Below, piece after piece: positions 53,580 to 62,626 of a DNA stretch of 64,000 nt. Source of the stretch: UBA932 sp031548545 (GTDB lineage: Bacteria; Bacteroidota; Bacteroidia; Bacteroidales; UBA932). Below the pieces are notes generated by a model. That model did not search any database, was not told the origin of the DNA, and saw only the letters and a list, made by a program, of their open reading frames with translations. Numbering within the stretch: position 1 is the stretch's first letter; the number at the start of each line of letters is the position of its first letter. The DNA lies in the NCBI GenBank assembly GCA_031548545.1, contig JAVBQY010000007.1, positions 62,001 to 126,000 of the forward strand, in the 5' to 3' direction. Both the position numbers and the translations under genes were made by a program.

Positions 53580-53614
53580 TTGCTACGCTGACGCTGAATA
53601 AAAAATAATCCGCT

Positions 53615-53968
53615 ATGTCATACCTCTTTGTTTGTTATCCGAAATGCAGCACCTGCCAGAAGGCCAAGGCCTTTTTGGATGCACAGGGCGTCCCCTATGT
53701 AGAACGTCATATTACGGAGCAGCGGCCCACGGAGCAAGAACTGACGGCGTGGATTAAGCGGAGCGGGTTGCCCGTGAAAAGTTTTTTCAATACGAGCGGA
53801 CTTAGGTATAAGGCGCTGGAATTGAAGGATAAATTGCCGGGGATGAGCGAGGCGGAGCAGATCAGCCTGCTGGCCACGGACGGTATGCTGGTGAAGCGGC
53901 CCTTGGTCGTGGGCGATACTCAGGTGTTGGTCGGCTTCAAACCGGAGACCTGGGCGAAAATCTTATAA
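53615..53968 (+). CDS. ArsC/Spx-family protein (thioredoxin-fold reductase)
   Basis: A 117-residue protein with CSTC at residues 11-14 in the pattern PKCSTCQKAKAFLD, then RHITEQRPTEQEL, FFNTSGLRYKALELKDKL and MLVKRPLVV. This is the ArsC/Spx/YffB fold. The CxxC is more common in Spx/MgsR-like members than in classic arsenate reductases, which use a single Cys. No arsenite exporter is nearby, so arsenate reduction is not implied. It has its own promoter and stands alone. Confidence 0.87.
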   Translation: MSYLFVCYPKCSTCQKAKAFLDAQGVPYVERHITEQRPTEQELTAWIKRSGLPVKSFFNTSGLRYKALELKDKLPGMSEAEQISLLATDGMLVKRPLVVGDTQVLVGFKPETWAKIL

Positions 53969-54001
53969 AACTTAATTTGCTGTTAAAACTTATTTTTAAA
54001 G

Positions 54002-55042
54002 ATGCATTATTTTTCTGATTCCAATATAGAGCAGGTTGCCGTACATGCGGTGGGCAACAAGGCGAATAACGAGCCCTTGCACTGTGCTAAAACAGTGCTG
54101 AAACTCGACAATGAGGATACGCGCCTCTTGTTGATGAACTACTTTTTCTACCCTTTCAAGAGCAATGAGTATTTTCATTTCCACAGCGAACATGGGGTGG
54201 ACGAGAACGAGGTGTATGCGACGGTGTCTGAGGTGTTCGAGGAGCCGGAGTTTTTATTTGACGCCTCCCTGCGCATGGCTAAGCGCCTTTACGAGCAGGG
54301 CAATTCGCAGAAAATAAAGAATGGTGAACTATACATGGTCTACTTCAGTAACTGCAATGTGGGCGGCGAGGAGGTGGATGCCGTAGGCCTGTTCAAGTCC
54401 GAGACCCACGAGCCCTTCCTGAAAATCCATCCCTCGGGTAGCAATTTCAAGCTGGAGAGTGATGAGGGCATGCCCATCGGCAAGCTCGACAAGGGTTGTA
54501 TTATTTTCAACACGGAGCGGGAGAAGGGGTACCTGGTAGCGGTAGTAGACAATACGAACCGCTCGGAGGCGCACTACTGGGTGGATGATTTCCTGCACCT
54601 GCGGCAACGGAAAGATGAGTACTACAATACGCAGAACGTCCTGACCATCTGCAAGAATTTTGTGCAGGCCGAGTTGCCCCAACACTTTGACGTGAGCAAG
54701 GCCGACCAGGCCGACCTGCTGAACAAGTCGGTAAAATACTTCAAAGACAATGAGAGTTTTGATATGGGAACTTTTACGGACCAGGTAATGGGCCAGCCGG
54801 AGGTGATCCAAAAGTTCAATAATTACAAGGACAACTACGCTAAAGAATTTGAACTGGAGGTGGCCGATAATTTCGATATCTCCGAAAATGCGGTGAAAAA
54901 ACAGGCCCGCGTATTCAAAAGTGTGATCAAACTGGACAAGAATTTTCACATTTATGTGCATGGCAACCGTAACCTGATAGAGCAGGGAACGGATGATAAG
55001 GGGCGCAAGTATTATAAAATCTATTATCAGGAAGAACAATGA
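54002..55042 (+). CDS. Nucleoid-associated protein (NdpA/YejK family)
   Basis: A 346-residue protein whose layout (LLLMNYFFYPFKSNEYFHFHSEHG near the N-terminus, YMVYFSNCNVGGEEVDAVGLFKSE, YWVDDFLHLRQRKDEYYNTQNVL) fits the nucleoid-associated protein family found across Bacteroidota. It is thought to bind DNA or RNA of the folded chromosome; the exact role is unclear. It overlaps the MscS gene by four bases (ATGA), so the two are translated together, an arrangement without an obvious functional reason. Confidence 0.87.
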   Translation: MHYFSDSNIEQVAVHAVGNKANNEPLHCAKTVLKLDNEDTRLLLMNYFFYPFKSNEYFHFHSEHGVDENEVYATVSEVFEEPEFLFDASLRMAKRLYEQGNSQKIKNGELYMVYFSNCNVGGEEVDAVGLFKSETHEPFLKIHPSGSNFKLESDEGMPIGKLDKGCIIFNTEREKGYLVAVVDNTNRSEAHYWVDDFLHLRQRKDEYYNTQNVLTICKNFVQAELPQHFDVSKADQADLLNKSVKYFKDNESFDMGTFTDQVMGQPEVIQKFNNYKDNYAKEFELEVADNFDISENAVKKQARVFKSVIKLDKNFHIYVHGNRNLIEQGTDDKGRKYYKIYYQEEQ

Positions 55043-56316
55043 TCAAATACATAGAAGACGTAATAATGAAATGGTTGGGCGTGTCGGATTTTTATACGCC
55101 GAACTCCAACCTTTATGCCGACCTGATTCTCTTTGGGATTGGTCTGGTGATTGTCTATGGCCTGGTGCTGCTTTGCCGCTGGCTGGTTAGCTTTGTGGCC
55201 AGGAAGCTGAGTAGCAAAACCGTCAATAAAGTAGACGACTACTTGCTGGAACGGAAATTTTTCACGCGGGTAGCTTATATCCCCGGCCTGATATTGCTGG
55301 ATATCCTGGTAGACCTTCTTTTTGCGACGCACCCCCAGACACATCACCTGCTGAAAGTGACCTTGGGTATTCTTTCGGTAATCAATATCTGCGCCTTGTT
55401 CTTCTCCGTACTCAACGCCATGGAAGATGCACATACCAGGCGGGACGCCCGCCGCGGCTCTATCCGGGGCATAGTACAGGCGCTGAAAACGACGACCTAT
55501 GTGGTGGCCACCATCTTTATCCTCTCGTTGATCCTGGGCGTGAAGATCGGCACCTTGCTGACCGCCCTGGGAGCTGCCTCGGCCATCCTGATGCTGGTTT
55601 TCAAAGACTCCATCCTGGGATTGGTCGGCGGTATACAATTGTCTATGAATAAGGTGGTCTTGCCGGGCGATTGGATTGAAATGCCCTCGGCCGGGGCCGA
55701 CGGGAATGTCCTGGAGATCTCGCAGGTCACCGTGAAGGTGCAGAACTGGGACAATACGATTGTGACGATTCCTACCTACGACCTGATTTCAAAACCGGTG
55801 AAAAACTGGCGCGGCATGTCGGAGTCCGGGGTGCGCCGGATCAAACGTTCTATCTTCATTGACATGACGAGCGTGAAATTCTGTACGGACGAGATGCTGG
55901 AGCGTTATGCCGGCATCGAATACGTGGCCGGCTATGTAAAAGAGAAACAAAAGGAAATAGACGAAGACAATGCCGCCCGCCGGATCAACGGAGAACTGGA
56001 GGTGAACGGCCGGCAGCAAACCAACATCGGTGTTTTCCGGGCCTACCTGCAACGCTACCTGGAAAACCACCCGGGCTTAAGCCGGGATTTTACGCTGATG
56101 GCACGGCAGTTGCAGCCCACGGAGGCCGGTATCCCCATTGAAATTTATGTATTCACCAAGACTACCGCCTGGGTGGAATACGAGGGGATACAGTCGGATA
56201 TTTTCGATCACATCATTGCCGCAGTGCCCTATTTTGACCTGCGGGTATACCAGAGTCCTTCATGGAATGATTACCGGCTCTTTCAATCGGCTACGCCGGG
56301 CGAGCCGCTTAAATAA
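55039..56316 (+). CDS. MscS-family mechanosensitive channel (YbdG/MscM-like)
   Basis: A 425-residue inner-membrane protein with about five helices. The pore-lining helix and beta domain read LTALGAASAILMLVFKDSILGLVGGIQLSMNKVVLPGDWIEM, the standard MscS signature. The C-terminal cytosolic domain is enlarged with a YbdG-type insert (FIDMTSVKFCTDEMLERY, RAYLQRYLENHPGLSRDFTLMARQLQPTEAGIPIEIYVF). It opens under membrane tension to protect against hypo-osmotic shock. It overlaps the nucleoid-protein gene by four bases and is 6 bp from cutC. Confidence 0.93.
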   Translation: MIKYIEDVIMKWLGVSDFYTPNSNLYADLILFGIGLVIVYGLVLLCRWLVSFVARKLSSKTVNKVDDYLLERKFFTRVAYIPGLILLDILVDLLFATHPQTHHLLKVTLGILSVINICALFFSVLNAMEDAHTRRDARRGSIRGIVQALKTTTYVVATIFILSLILGVKIGTLLTALGAASAILMLVFKDSILGLVGGIQLSMNKVVLPGDWIEMPSAGADGNVLEISQVTVKVQNWDNTIVTIPTYDLISKPVKNWRGMSESGVRRIKRSIFIDMTSVKFCTDEMLERYAGIEYVAGYVKEKQKEIDEDNAARRINGELEVNGRQQTNIGVFRAYLQRYLENHPGLSRDFTLMARQLQPTEAGIPIEIYVFTKTTAWVEYEGIQSDIFDHIIAAVPYFDLRVYQSPSWNDYRLFQSATPGEPLK

Positions 56317-56322
56317 ACGCCT

Positions 56323-57045
56323 ATGACGCCTGTTACCCTTGAAGTTTGTGTGGATTCCGTAAGGTCCGCCCTGATTGCCCAGGCCGGCGGCGCCCAACGT
56401 GTGGAGTTGTGCCAGAGCCTGCCGGAAGGCGGTACAACCCCCTCTGCCGCCCTTATCAGTAAGGTGAGGGAATTGCTTGATATTGAAGTCTATGTCTTGA
56501 TCCGTCCGCGTGGCGGCGATTTTCTGTATGACGATATAGAGTTTGACATTATGCTGCACGATATTTTGTATTGCGCCCGTAGTGGTTGCGACGGTGTGGT
56601 GATCGGCATGCTGCAAGCCGACGGCGCCATTGACAAAGAGCGTTGTGCGGAACTGGTCCACCTGGCTAAACAGCACAATCTGGGGGTAAGCTTTCACCGG
56701 GCCTTCGACCGCTGCAATGATTTGCAGCAAGGACTGGAAGATATTATCAGCCTGGGTTGCGAGCGGGTGCTGACCTCCGGCGGCCAACCCACCGCACAGG
56801 CCGGGGCGGCGGCGCTCAAAGCCCTGGTAGAGCAAGCGGCCGGCCGCATCAGCATCATGCCCGGCAGCGGGCTGACGCCGGACAATGTCGCGGCGCTCTT
56901 GAAAACGACCGGCGCCAAAGAAGTGCATGGGACCTTCAGCACTACCTGCCCCGGACACATGACTTACCACAATCCCGCTTTCCCCGAAGCCGACGCCCGA
57001 TACCGCCATACCGATGCCTGCCAGTTGAAGAAACTAAGGGACTAA
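56323..57045 (+). CDS. cutC: CutC family protein
   Basis: A 240-residue TIM-barrel protein with the CutC pattern: LEVCVDSVRSALIAQAGGAQRVELC at the start, LIRPRGGDFLYDDIEFDIM, VSFHRAFDRC, VLTSGGQPTA and IMPGSGLTPDNVAAL. CutC was named for copper homeostasis, but its biochemical role is not settled. It begins 6 bp after the mechanosensitive channel gene and ends 12 bp before the lipoprotein gene, so it is inside a chain of co-oriented genes. Confidence 0.93.
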   Translation: MTPVTLEVCVDSVRSALIAQAGGAQRVELCQSLPEGGTTPSAALISKVRELLDIEVYVLIRPRGGDFLYDDIEFDIMLHDILYCARSGCDGVVIGMLQADGAIDKERCAELVHLAKQHNLGVSFHRAFDRCNDLQQGLEDIISLGCERVLTSGGQPTAQAGAAALKALVEQAAGRISIMPGSGLTPDNVAALLKTTGAKEVHGTFSTTCPGHMTYHNPAFPEADARYRHTDACQLKKLRD

Positions 57046-57057
57046 GAAACTAAGATT

Positions 57058-59628
57058 ATGAGACCAGCCTACCTTATTATAGCCTTGCTGTTATGCTGCG
57101 TTGCCTGCCAGCCGCATTTCCTGAAAGAGGAGGAGTACCGCGCTCAGGTGCAGCAACAGTTCCAACAACGGAAAGGCGAGACGCAGCGTCGCGCTGAGGC
57201 CCTGTACAGCGTTTTCGACCGCCGGGACCTTAGCCTGCAGCAACGCGAAGCCCTGGAATTCCTCTATGCCTATATGCCCTTGTGTGACCTGACGGATTAT
57301 GACGGTGATTTTTTTCTCCGGCAGGTGGATGCGGCCTTCAGGGCCCGTGATTATTTTACCTGGGGGAAACAGATTCCGGATGATATTTTCCGCCACTTCG
57401 TCCTGGTATACCGGGTGAATAACGAGTACTTAGACACGGCGCGGATGGTCTTTTTCGACGCCCTGAAAGACCGGGTGAAAAACCTGTCTATGTATGAGGC
57501 TGCGCTGGAGGTCAACCACTGGTGCCATGAGAAAGTCATTTACCGCGGTACCGACGGCCGTACCTCGGCCCCGCTGGCGCTGATGCGCACCTCCTGGGGA
57601 CGCTGCGGCGAGGAATCTACCTTTACCGTAACCGCCCTGCGCGCCGTGGGGATCCCTGCGCGGCAATGCTATACCCCCCGTTGGGTACATACCGATGACA
57701 ACCATGCCTGGGTAGAGGTGTGGGTAGATGGAAAGTGGCATTTCCTCGGCGCCTGCGAACCCGAACCCGCATTGGATATGGCCTGGTTCACCGCCCCGGC
57801 CAAGCGCGCCATGATGGTACACACTACCGTTTTCGGCTCTTACACCGGCCCTGAAGAGAAGAACCTGGAAACACCCTTGTATTCGGTCATCAACCTATTA
57901 GGCCATTATGCCCTTACCCGCCACGCCGCAGTGCAGGTGGTGGACGCCAAGGGTCGTCCGGTACCCGGCGCCAAGGTCCAATTCAAGGTATACAACTATG
58001 CCGAACTCTACCCCGTGGTGACCGTGACGGCCGATAGCCTCGGCCGGGCCTCCGTACTTACCGGCATGGGCGACCTCATGGTCTGGGGCAGCCATGACGG
58101 TTGCTATGGTTACGGAAAGTCCATTGCCAACGGCAGTGTGGCGATTGTCCGGCTGGACCGCCGGCCCGGCGCGCCTTATGAAGAAACCTATATGATGGAG
58201 GTGCCCAAAGCGCAGGCCGTGCCGTCTGTCGCCACCGGGAAACAGGCGGAAAATGCCCGCCGGCTTGCCCAAGAAGATTCCCTCCGCAACGATTATATGC
58301 AGACCTTCGCTACGGAATATGAGGCCCGCGACCGGGCGCAGGAAACGGGCCTGGAGCCTTTTTACGTATGGAAATACATGCAGCAGGCCCAGGGCAACTG
58401 GCGGGAAATTGCCGCCTTCATGAAAGCGCGGGAGAATGATTTCCGGATTTTCCCCTTCATGGCCACCCTTTCGGAAAAAGACCTGCGGGATACGCCGGCC
58501 GCCGTACTGGAAGACCATTTGTCGCCGGAGCCTGCCGTAACGGGAGACTTGCCCGGGTCCTTTGTGGCGGATTATGTGCTTTCTCCCCGCATTGCAACGG
58601 TGCTGATCAAGCCCTGGCGTAGCTTCTTCCGGCAGGAACACGTGGCGGCTGTTATTGCCGGCACCCCCCGCTCGGCGGCCCATATCGCCCGTTTTGTACG
58701 GGACAGCATCCTCCGCCGTGATGCCGATAACTACTACAACTGCCTTTCCACGCCGCAGGGCGTTTATGAACTGCGGATGGCCGACGGCCGCTCGCGTCAG
58801 GTCTTCTTCGTGGCCGCCTGCCGCAGTTTGGGCTTTCCGGCCCGTATAGCGCCCGCCACCGGCATGCCGCAGTATTATGATATACAACAACGGCAGTGGG
58901 TGAACGCGGAGCTGGATAAGACGGACGCCCCTGTAAATACGCTCACCGCTCAGGTGCGCCTGACCCTGCGCAATCATCCGTCTAATATCGTCAAACCGCA
59001 GTACGAAAGCCATTATACCCTGGCGGTCTACCGCGGCGGCGATTTCCACACCCTTGACCTTTACCGGCGGCCGGAGTTGGACCGGTTCCCCGCCATACTC
59101 TCATTGGATGAGGGCTATTACCGCCTGATGACCGGTGCGCGCGCCAGTGACGGTACGGTGCGCGTGCATACGAAATACTTCAACCTTACAGCCGGAAAAC
59201 CTCAGCAGGTCACAGTACAACTATTCTCACATACCGACCGGATTACCGTGCTGGGCGCCTTGGATATGAATACGGAGGTGCACCAGCCCGATGCCATGTA
59301 TACACTCTCCCGCCTGGCCCGGGGCAAGGGCCTGATCCTTTCTATTATCGATCCCGGTAAGGAACCCTCCCGCCATGTGGAGGCAGACCTGCAGCTGAAA
59401 GCCCTCGACAGTTGGGGCGGAGGCAAGGTCTTCCTGAACCGGAATGAAAAAACGGCACAGGCCCTCTTGGCTAAAGTCCGTGAAAGCCTGAATATTGAAT
59501 TTGCCGGTGAATACCCGCTCACGCTTTATATCTCTACCGGCGGCGGTATCCTCTTTTATTCCAAGGGCTATCGCATCGGCATAGGAGAAGACCTCCTGAA
59601 AGTCATTAAACTGGAGCAGAAGAAATAG
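57058..59628 (+). CDS. Transglutaminase-like lipoprotein with a second degenerate domain
   Basis: An 856-residue protein with lipoprotein signal LLLCCVAC. The transglutaminase-like domain (about 130-260) carries Cys183 in SWGRCGEES and His216 in DDNHAWVEVW. The acid after the following Trp is replaced by GACEPEPALD, a form I know from Bacteroidota lipoproteins. A second, weaker copy without the Cys and His lies at about 578-625 (SRQVFFVAACRSLGFPARIAP, then QWVNAEL). A carboxypeptidase-like beta sandwich sits between them (about 285-350). It probably acts in the envelope as a peptidase or cross-linking enzyme. The next gene starts directly after its stop. Confidence 0.82.
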   Translation: MRPAYLIIALLLCCVACQPHFLKEEEYRAQVQQQFQQRKGETQRRAEALYSVFDRRDLSLQQREALEFLYAYMPLCDLTDYDGDFFLRQVDAAFRARDYFTWGKQIPDDIFRHFVLVYRVNNEYLDTARMVFFDALKDRVKNLSMYEAALEVNHWCHEKVIYRGTDGRTSAPLALMRTSWGRCGEESTFTVTALRAVGIPARQCYTPRWVHTDDNHAWVEVWVDGKWHFLGACEPEPALDMAWFTAPAKRAMMVHTTVFGSYTGPEEKNLETPLYSVINLLGHYALTRHAAVQVVDAKGRPVPGAKVQFKVYNYAELYPVVTVTADSLGRASVLTGMGDLMVWGSHDGCYGYGKSIANGSVAIVRLDRRPGAPYEETYMMEVPKAQAVPSVATGKQAENARRLAQEDSLRNDYMQTFATEYEARDRAQETGLEPFYVWKYMQQAQGNWREIAAFMKARENDFRIFPFMATLSEKDLRDTPAAVLEDHLSPEPAVTGDLPGSFVADYVLSPRIATVLIKPWRSFFRQEHVAAVIAGTPRSAAHIARFVRDSILRRDADNYYNCLSTPQGVYELRMADGRSRQVFFVAACRSLGFPARIAPATGMPQYYDIQQRQWVNAELDKTDAPVNTLTAQVRLTLRNHPSNIVKPQYESHYTLAVYRGGDFHTLDLYRRPELDRFPAILSLDEGYYRLMTGARASDGTVRVHTKYFNLTAGKPQQVTVQLFSHTDRITVLGALDMNTEVHQPDAMYTLSRLARGKGLILSIIDPGKEPSRHVEADLQLKALDSWGGGKVFLNRNEKTAQALLAKVRESLNIEFAGEYPLTLYISTGGGILFYSKGYRIGIGEDLLKVIKLEQKK

Positions 59629-62562
59629 ATGAATAAGCGCCTGTTATTGTTGATTATACTTGTTCTTTCGTGTGTCCCGCTAAAAGCGGCGGCTTTCTTT
59701 CCTGTTGTTGATCCGTCGGCGGCGCAGCAAGGGCGTTTATGGGCCGATTCGCTGATGCGACGCATGAGCCTGCGGCAGCGTATTGCCCAGTTGTTCATGG
59801 TAGCTGTGCAGTCCGACGCCAATCTGCCGCGGCTGAAAAAGCTGGAAGACCTGATTGCCAAAGAGCAGGTAGGAGGGGTGATTGTGATGCGGGGTCCTGC
59901 CATCCAATGCGCGGAGCAATTGAACCGTTTGCAGCGTCGGGCCGCAGTGCCCCTGCTTACCGCTATTGACGGCGAGTACGGGCCGGCCATGCGCTTAGAC
60001 AGCGTACGCCCTTTTCCCCGGCAGATGCAGCTGGGCGCCATGCAGGACGATGCCTATATTTACGCCATGGGTAAGGCGGTCGCGGCCCAGTGCCGCCGTT
60101 TTGGCATCTACATGAACTTTGCACCCGTGGCGGATATTAATAACAATCCGGACAATCCGGTGATCAATATCCGTTCTTTCGGAGAAGACAAGCGCCTGGT
60201 GTCGCGCAAGAGCGTGGCCTATATGCAGGGCATGCAACATGGCGGCATCCTGACCTGCGCCAAGCATTTTCCGGGACATGGAGATACCTCACTTGATTCG
60301 CATGACATACTTCCTAAGCTGGACTATGACGGCGAACGGATAGATTCGTTGGAGCTGGCTCCATTCAGGGCCTTGGTGGCGGCAGGCATCGATGCGGTGA
60401 TGATGGGGCACCTTTGGGTCGCAGCCTACGACAGTGTGGTCACGCCGGCCAGCCTTTCGGTGAACATGACGGAAGGCCTCCTGCGCCACTGCCTGAATTA
60501 TACCGGACTGATCTTTACCGATGCATTGAATATGAGAGGGGTAAGTAGGAACTATCCCCGCGATAGCCTTTGCCTGAAAGCCCTGCTGGCCGGTAATGAC
60601 ATCTTGTTGATGCCGGATGAGATCACCGGCTCTATTGATGTCATAGAAAAGGCGGTACAGGCAGGACAGCTCTCAGATAGTGTGATTACGCTGAAATGCA
60701 GGAAAATGCTGGAGGCTAAGTATAAAGTAGGGCTTAACAAGTGGAAACCGGTAAAAACAGAACGGCTCTTGGCCGATTTGAATACAACAGACAACGAGGC
60801 CTTGTGTCTGCGGCTGGCCGAGGCCTCCGTGACCCTGGCTTGGAATAAAGACAGCCTGCTCCCTTTAAAGCGTCTGGATACCTTGTCTATGGCCTATCTG
60901 GAGGTGGGTAAGGACCGCGGAGCCCCTTTCCGGGAACAGCTCTGCCGTTACGCCGGCCTGACCTCCTTTACCGTAGAGGCCGATGCCCCCCAGCCGGTGC
61001 TGGATAGCCTATACCAGGCGCTGGCCCCTTTCAACCTGGTGATTGTGGGCTACCACGATAGCGATATCAGGCCTTTCTGTCGTTTTGGCGTGGACAGTGT
61101 GTTTGCGGGATTTTTACATCGCGTGGCGGCGGAGAAACGGATGATCGTCGATTTTTTCGGTGTGCCTTACGGACTCTCCCGCTTTGAAGATCCCAAGGCC
61201 TTCAGCGCCATTATTGTTTCTTATCAGAACACACCGGCCCTGCAGCAGCGTTCTGCCCAATTGATTTTTGGCGGCATAGCGCCCCGGGGTACATTGCCGG
61301 TCTCTACGCCCGGATTTCCGGCGGGCACCGGCCTGGGCTGGCCCTCACCGGTACGCCTGAAGTATGTGCTGCCGGAAGAAATAGGCATTCCGGCGGCAAG
61401 ACTGGCCGAAATAGATGCGCTCATGCAGGAAGCCATCGCAAAGCATGCCACTCCCGGTGGGCAGATTATCGCCATATATGACGGACAGGTCTTTTACGAT
61501 AAGGCCTTCGGCCGGCAGACCTACGACTCCGCATCACCGCTCATTGACAGCAATACCCTATACGATCTGGCCTCACTGACCAAGGTCACCGCCACCCTGC
61601 CGGCGCTGATGTCGCTGGTTAGTGCAGACCGTCTGGATATTAACAAGCGCCTGGGCGATTATCTTCCGCTGAAGGCCTATAAGGATAAGAAACAGTTGTC
61701 GTTGACGGATATATTGGCCCACCGGTCGGGCCTTCCGGCCTTTCATCCTTTTCAGGAATCTTTTGTCCGCGACGGGCGCTTGGATTCACTCTATCTCACT
61801 ATCCGGGACAGGGCCGGCTTTGACCTTCCGGTGGCCGGCGGGCTTTTCGCCTCTAAGGCCGTTCCGGTCGCTATTTACCGGCATATCAACACAACGCCTC
61901 TGATGACGCGTAGCTATCGCTATAGCGATTGGGGTTTCATTTACCTGCAACAGGTGGTGGAAGCCGTGAGTGGCGCTCCGCTTGACCGCCTGGCCGATAG
62001 CTTATTGTACGCCCCCTTAGGCATGGCGCAAACGGGCTTTCTGCCCCTGCGGCGTTTCCGGGTGGAAAACATAGCGCCTACGGAAAATGACCTGTATTTT
62101 CGCAAACAATTGTTACAGGGGTATGTACATGATCCTACTGCCGCTTTGCTGGGCGGCGTCGCCGGCCATGCCGGCCTTTTCGGCACGGCCACAGACCTGG
62201 CTAAACTCTTGCAGTTATACCTTAATAATGGGACTTACGGGGGTGAGCGTTATATGGACAGCGCCGTGGTGGCCCAATTTACCTCCTGCCCCTTTTGTAA
62301 TAAGGGCAACCGTCGCGGGCTGGGATTTGACAAGCCCGAGCCCAGCCCGGACAAGGCCAGCCCCGTGGGCCGTGACGCCTCCCTGAGCAGCTATGGCCAT
62401 TCGGGCTATACCGGCACCTTCTTTTGGGTGGATCCTCAGCGTAAGTTGGTGTATATTTTCCTCTCGAACAGGGTCTATCCCAGTGATGATAAAAAGTTGA
62501 ACAGCCTGAGTACCCGTACCCGCATTCTCTCGGTATTGAATAAAATACTGGATGAGCGATAG
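59629..62562 (+). CDS. GH3 (NagZ-like) glycosidase fused to a serine beta-lactamase-family domain
   Basis: A 977-residue exported protein with a signal peptide ending near residue 22. The N-terminal GH3 domain has AIDGEYGPAMRL, KHFPGHGDTSLDSH (Lys212-His213, then GHG) and FTDALNM with predicted nucleophile Asp298. A GH3 C-terminal domain follows to about 590. The last 380 residues are a class C beta-lactamase/esterase-like domain with SLTK (Ser649, Lys652), YSD (Tyr765) and HSG (His924). It suggests periplasmic peptidoglycan turnover: beta-N-acetylhexosaminidase plus a peptidase, esterase or amide hydrolase. Such fusions occur in Bacteroidota. Exact substrates are unknown. Confidence 0.88.
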   Translation: MNKRLLLLIILVLSCVPLKAAAFFPVVDPSAAQQGRLWADSLMRRMSLRQRIAQLFMVAVQSDANLPRLKKLEDLIAKEQVGGVIVMRGPAIQCAEQLNRLQRRAAVPLLTAIDGEYGPAMRLDSVRPFPRQMQLGAMQDDAYIYAMGKAVAAQCRRFGIYMNFAPVADINNNPDNPVINIRSFGEDKRLVSRKSVAYMQGMQHGGILTCAKHFPGHGDTSLDSHDILPKLDYDGERIDSLELAPFRALVAAGIDAVMMGHLWVAAYDSVVTPASLSVNMTEGLLRHCLNYTGLIFTDALNMRGVSRNYPRDSLCLKALLAGNDILLMPDEITGSIDVIEKAVQAGQLSDSVITLKCRKMLEAKYKVGLNKWKPVKTERLLADLNTTDNEALCLRLAEASVTLAWNKDSLLPLKRLDTLSMAYLEVGKDRGAPFREQLCRYAGLTSFTVEADAPQPVLDSLYQALAPFNLVIVGYHDSDIRPFCRFGVDSVFAGFLHRVAAEKRMIVDFFGVPYGLSRFEDPKAFSAIIVSYQNTPALQQRSAQLIFGGIAPRGTLPVSTPGFPAGTGLGWPSPVRLKYVLPEEIGIPAARLAEIDALMQEAIAKHATPGGQIIAIYDGQVFYDKAFGRQTYDSASPLIDSNTLYDLASLTKVTATLPALMSLVSADRLDINKRLGDYLPLKAYKDKKQLSLTDILAHRSGLPAFHPFQESFVRDGRLDSLYLTIRDRAGFDLPVAGGLFASKAVPVAIYRHINTTPLMTRSYRYSDWGFIYLQQVVEAVSGAPLDRLADSLLYAPLGMAQTGFLPLRRFRVENIAPTENDLYFRKQLLQGYVHDPTAALLGGVAGHAGLFGTATDLAKLLQLYLNNGTYGGERYMDSAVVAQFTSCPFCNKGNRRGLGFDKPEPSPDKASPVGRDASLSSYGHSGYTGTFFWVDPQRKLVYIFLSNRVYPSDDKKLNSLSTRTRILSVLNKILDER

Positions 62563-62565
62563 GCA

Positions 62566-62597
62566 TTTGGCATTCTCCGGTTTTTTTTGTATTCTTG
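62566..62597 (+). promoter_or_regulatory. Promoter for the FN3/T9SS-type protein gene
   Basis: TTTG at 62566-62569, a 20-base spacer and TATTCTTG at 62590-62597 (one base off consensus) lie 29 bases before the ATG at 62627. A second candidate box, TAATTTCG at 62603-62610, lacks a well-placed -33 element. Confidence 0.5.
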
Positions 62598-62626
62598 TAG
62601 TCTAATTTCGGGGAAAACGTCCGTGT

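Noticed and set aside
57898..59049. A 383-codon open frame antisense to the transglutaminase-like gene
   Set aside because: The opposite strand has clear motifs and a signal peptide; the antisense product shows none. Long antisense frames are common in GC-rich coding DNA.
62563..62590. T run after the GH3 fusion gene as a terminator
   Set aside because: No inverted repeat precedes it; it sits in the spacer of the next promoter.
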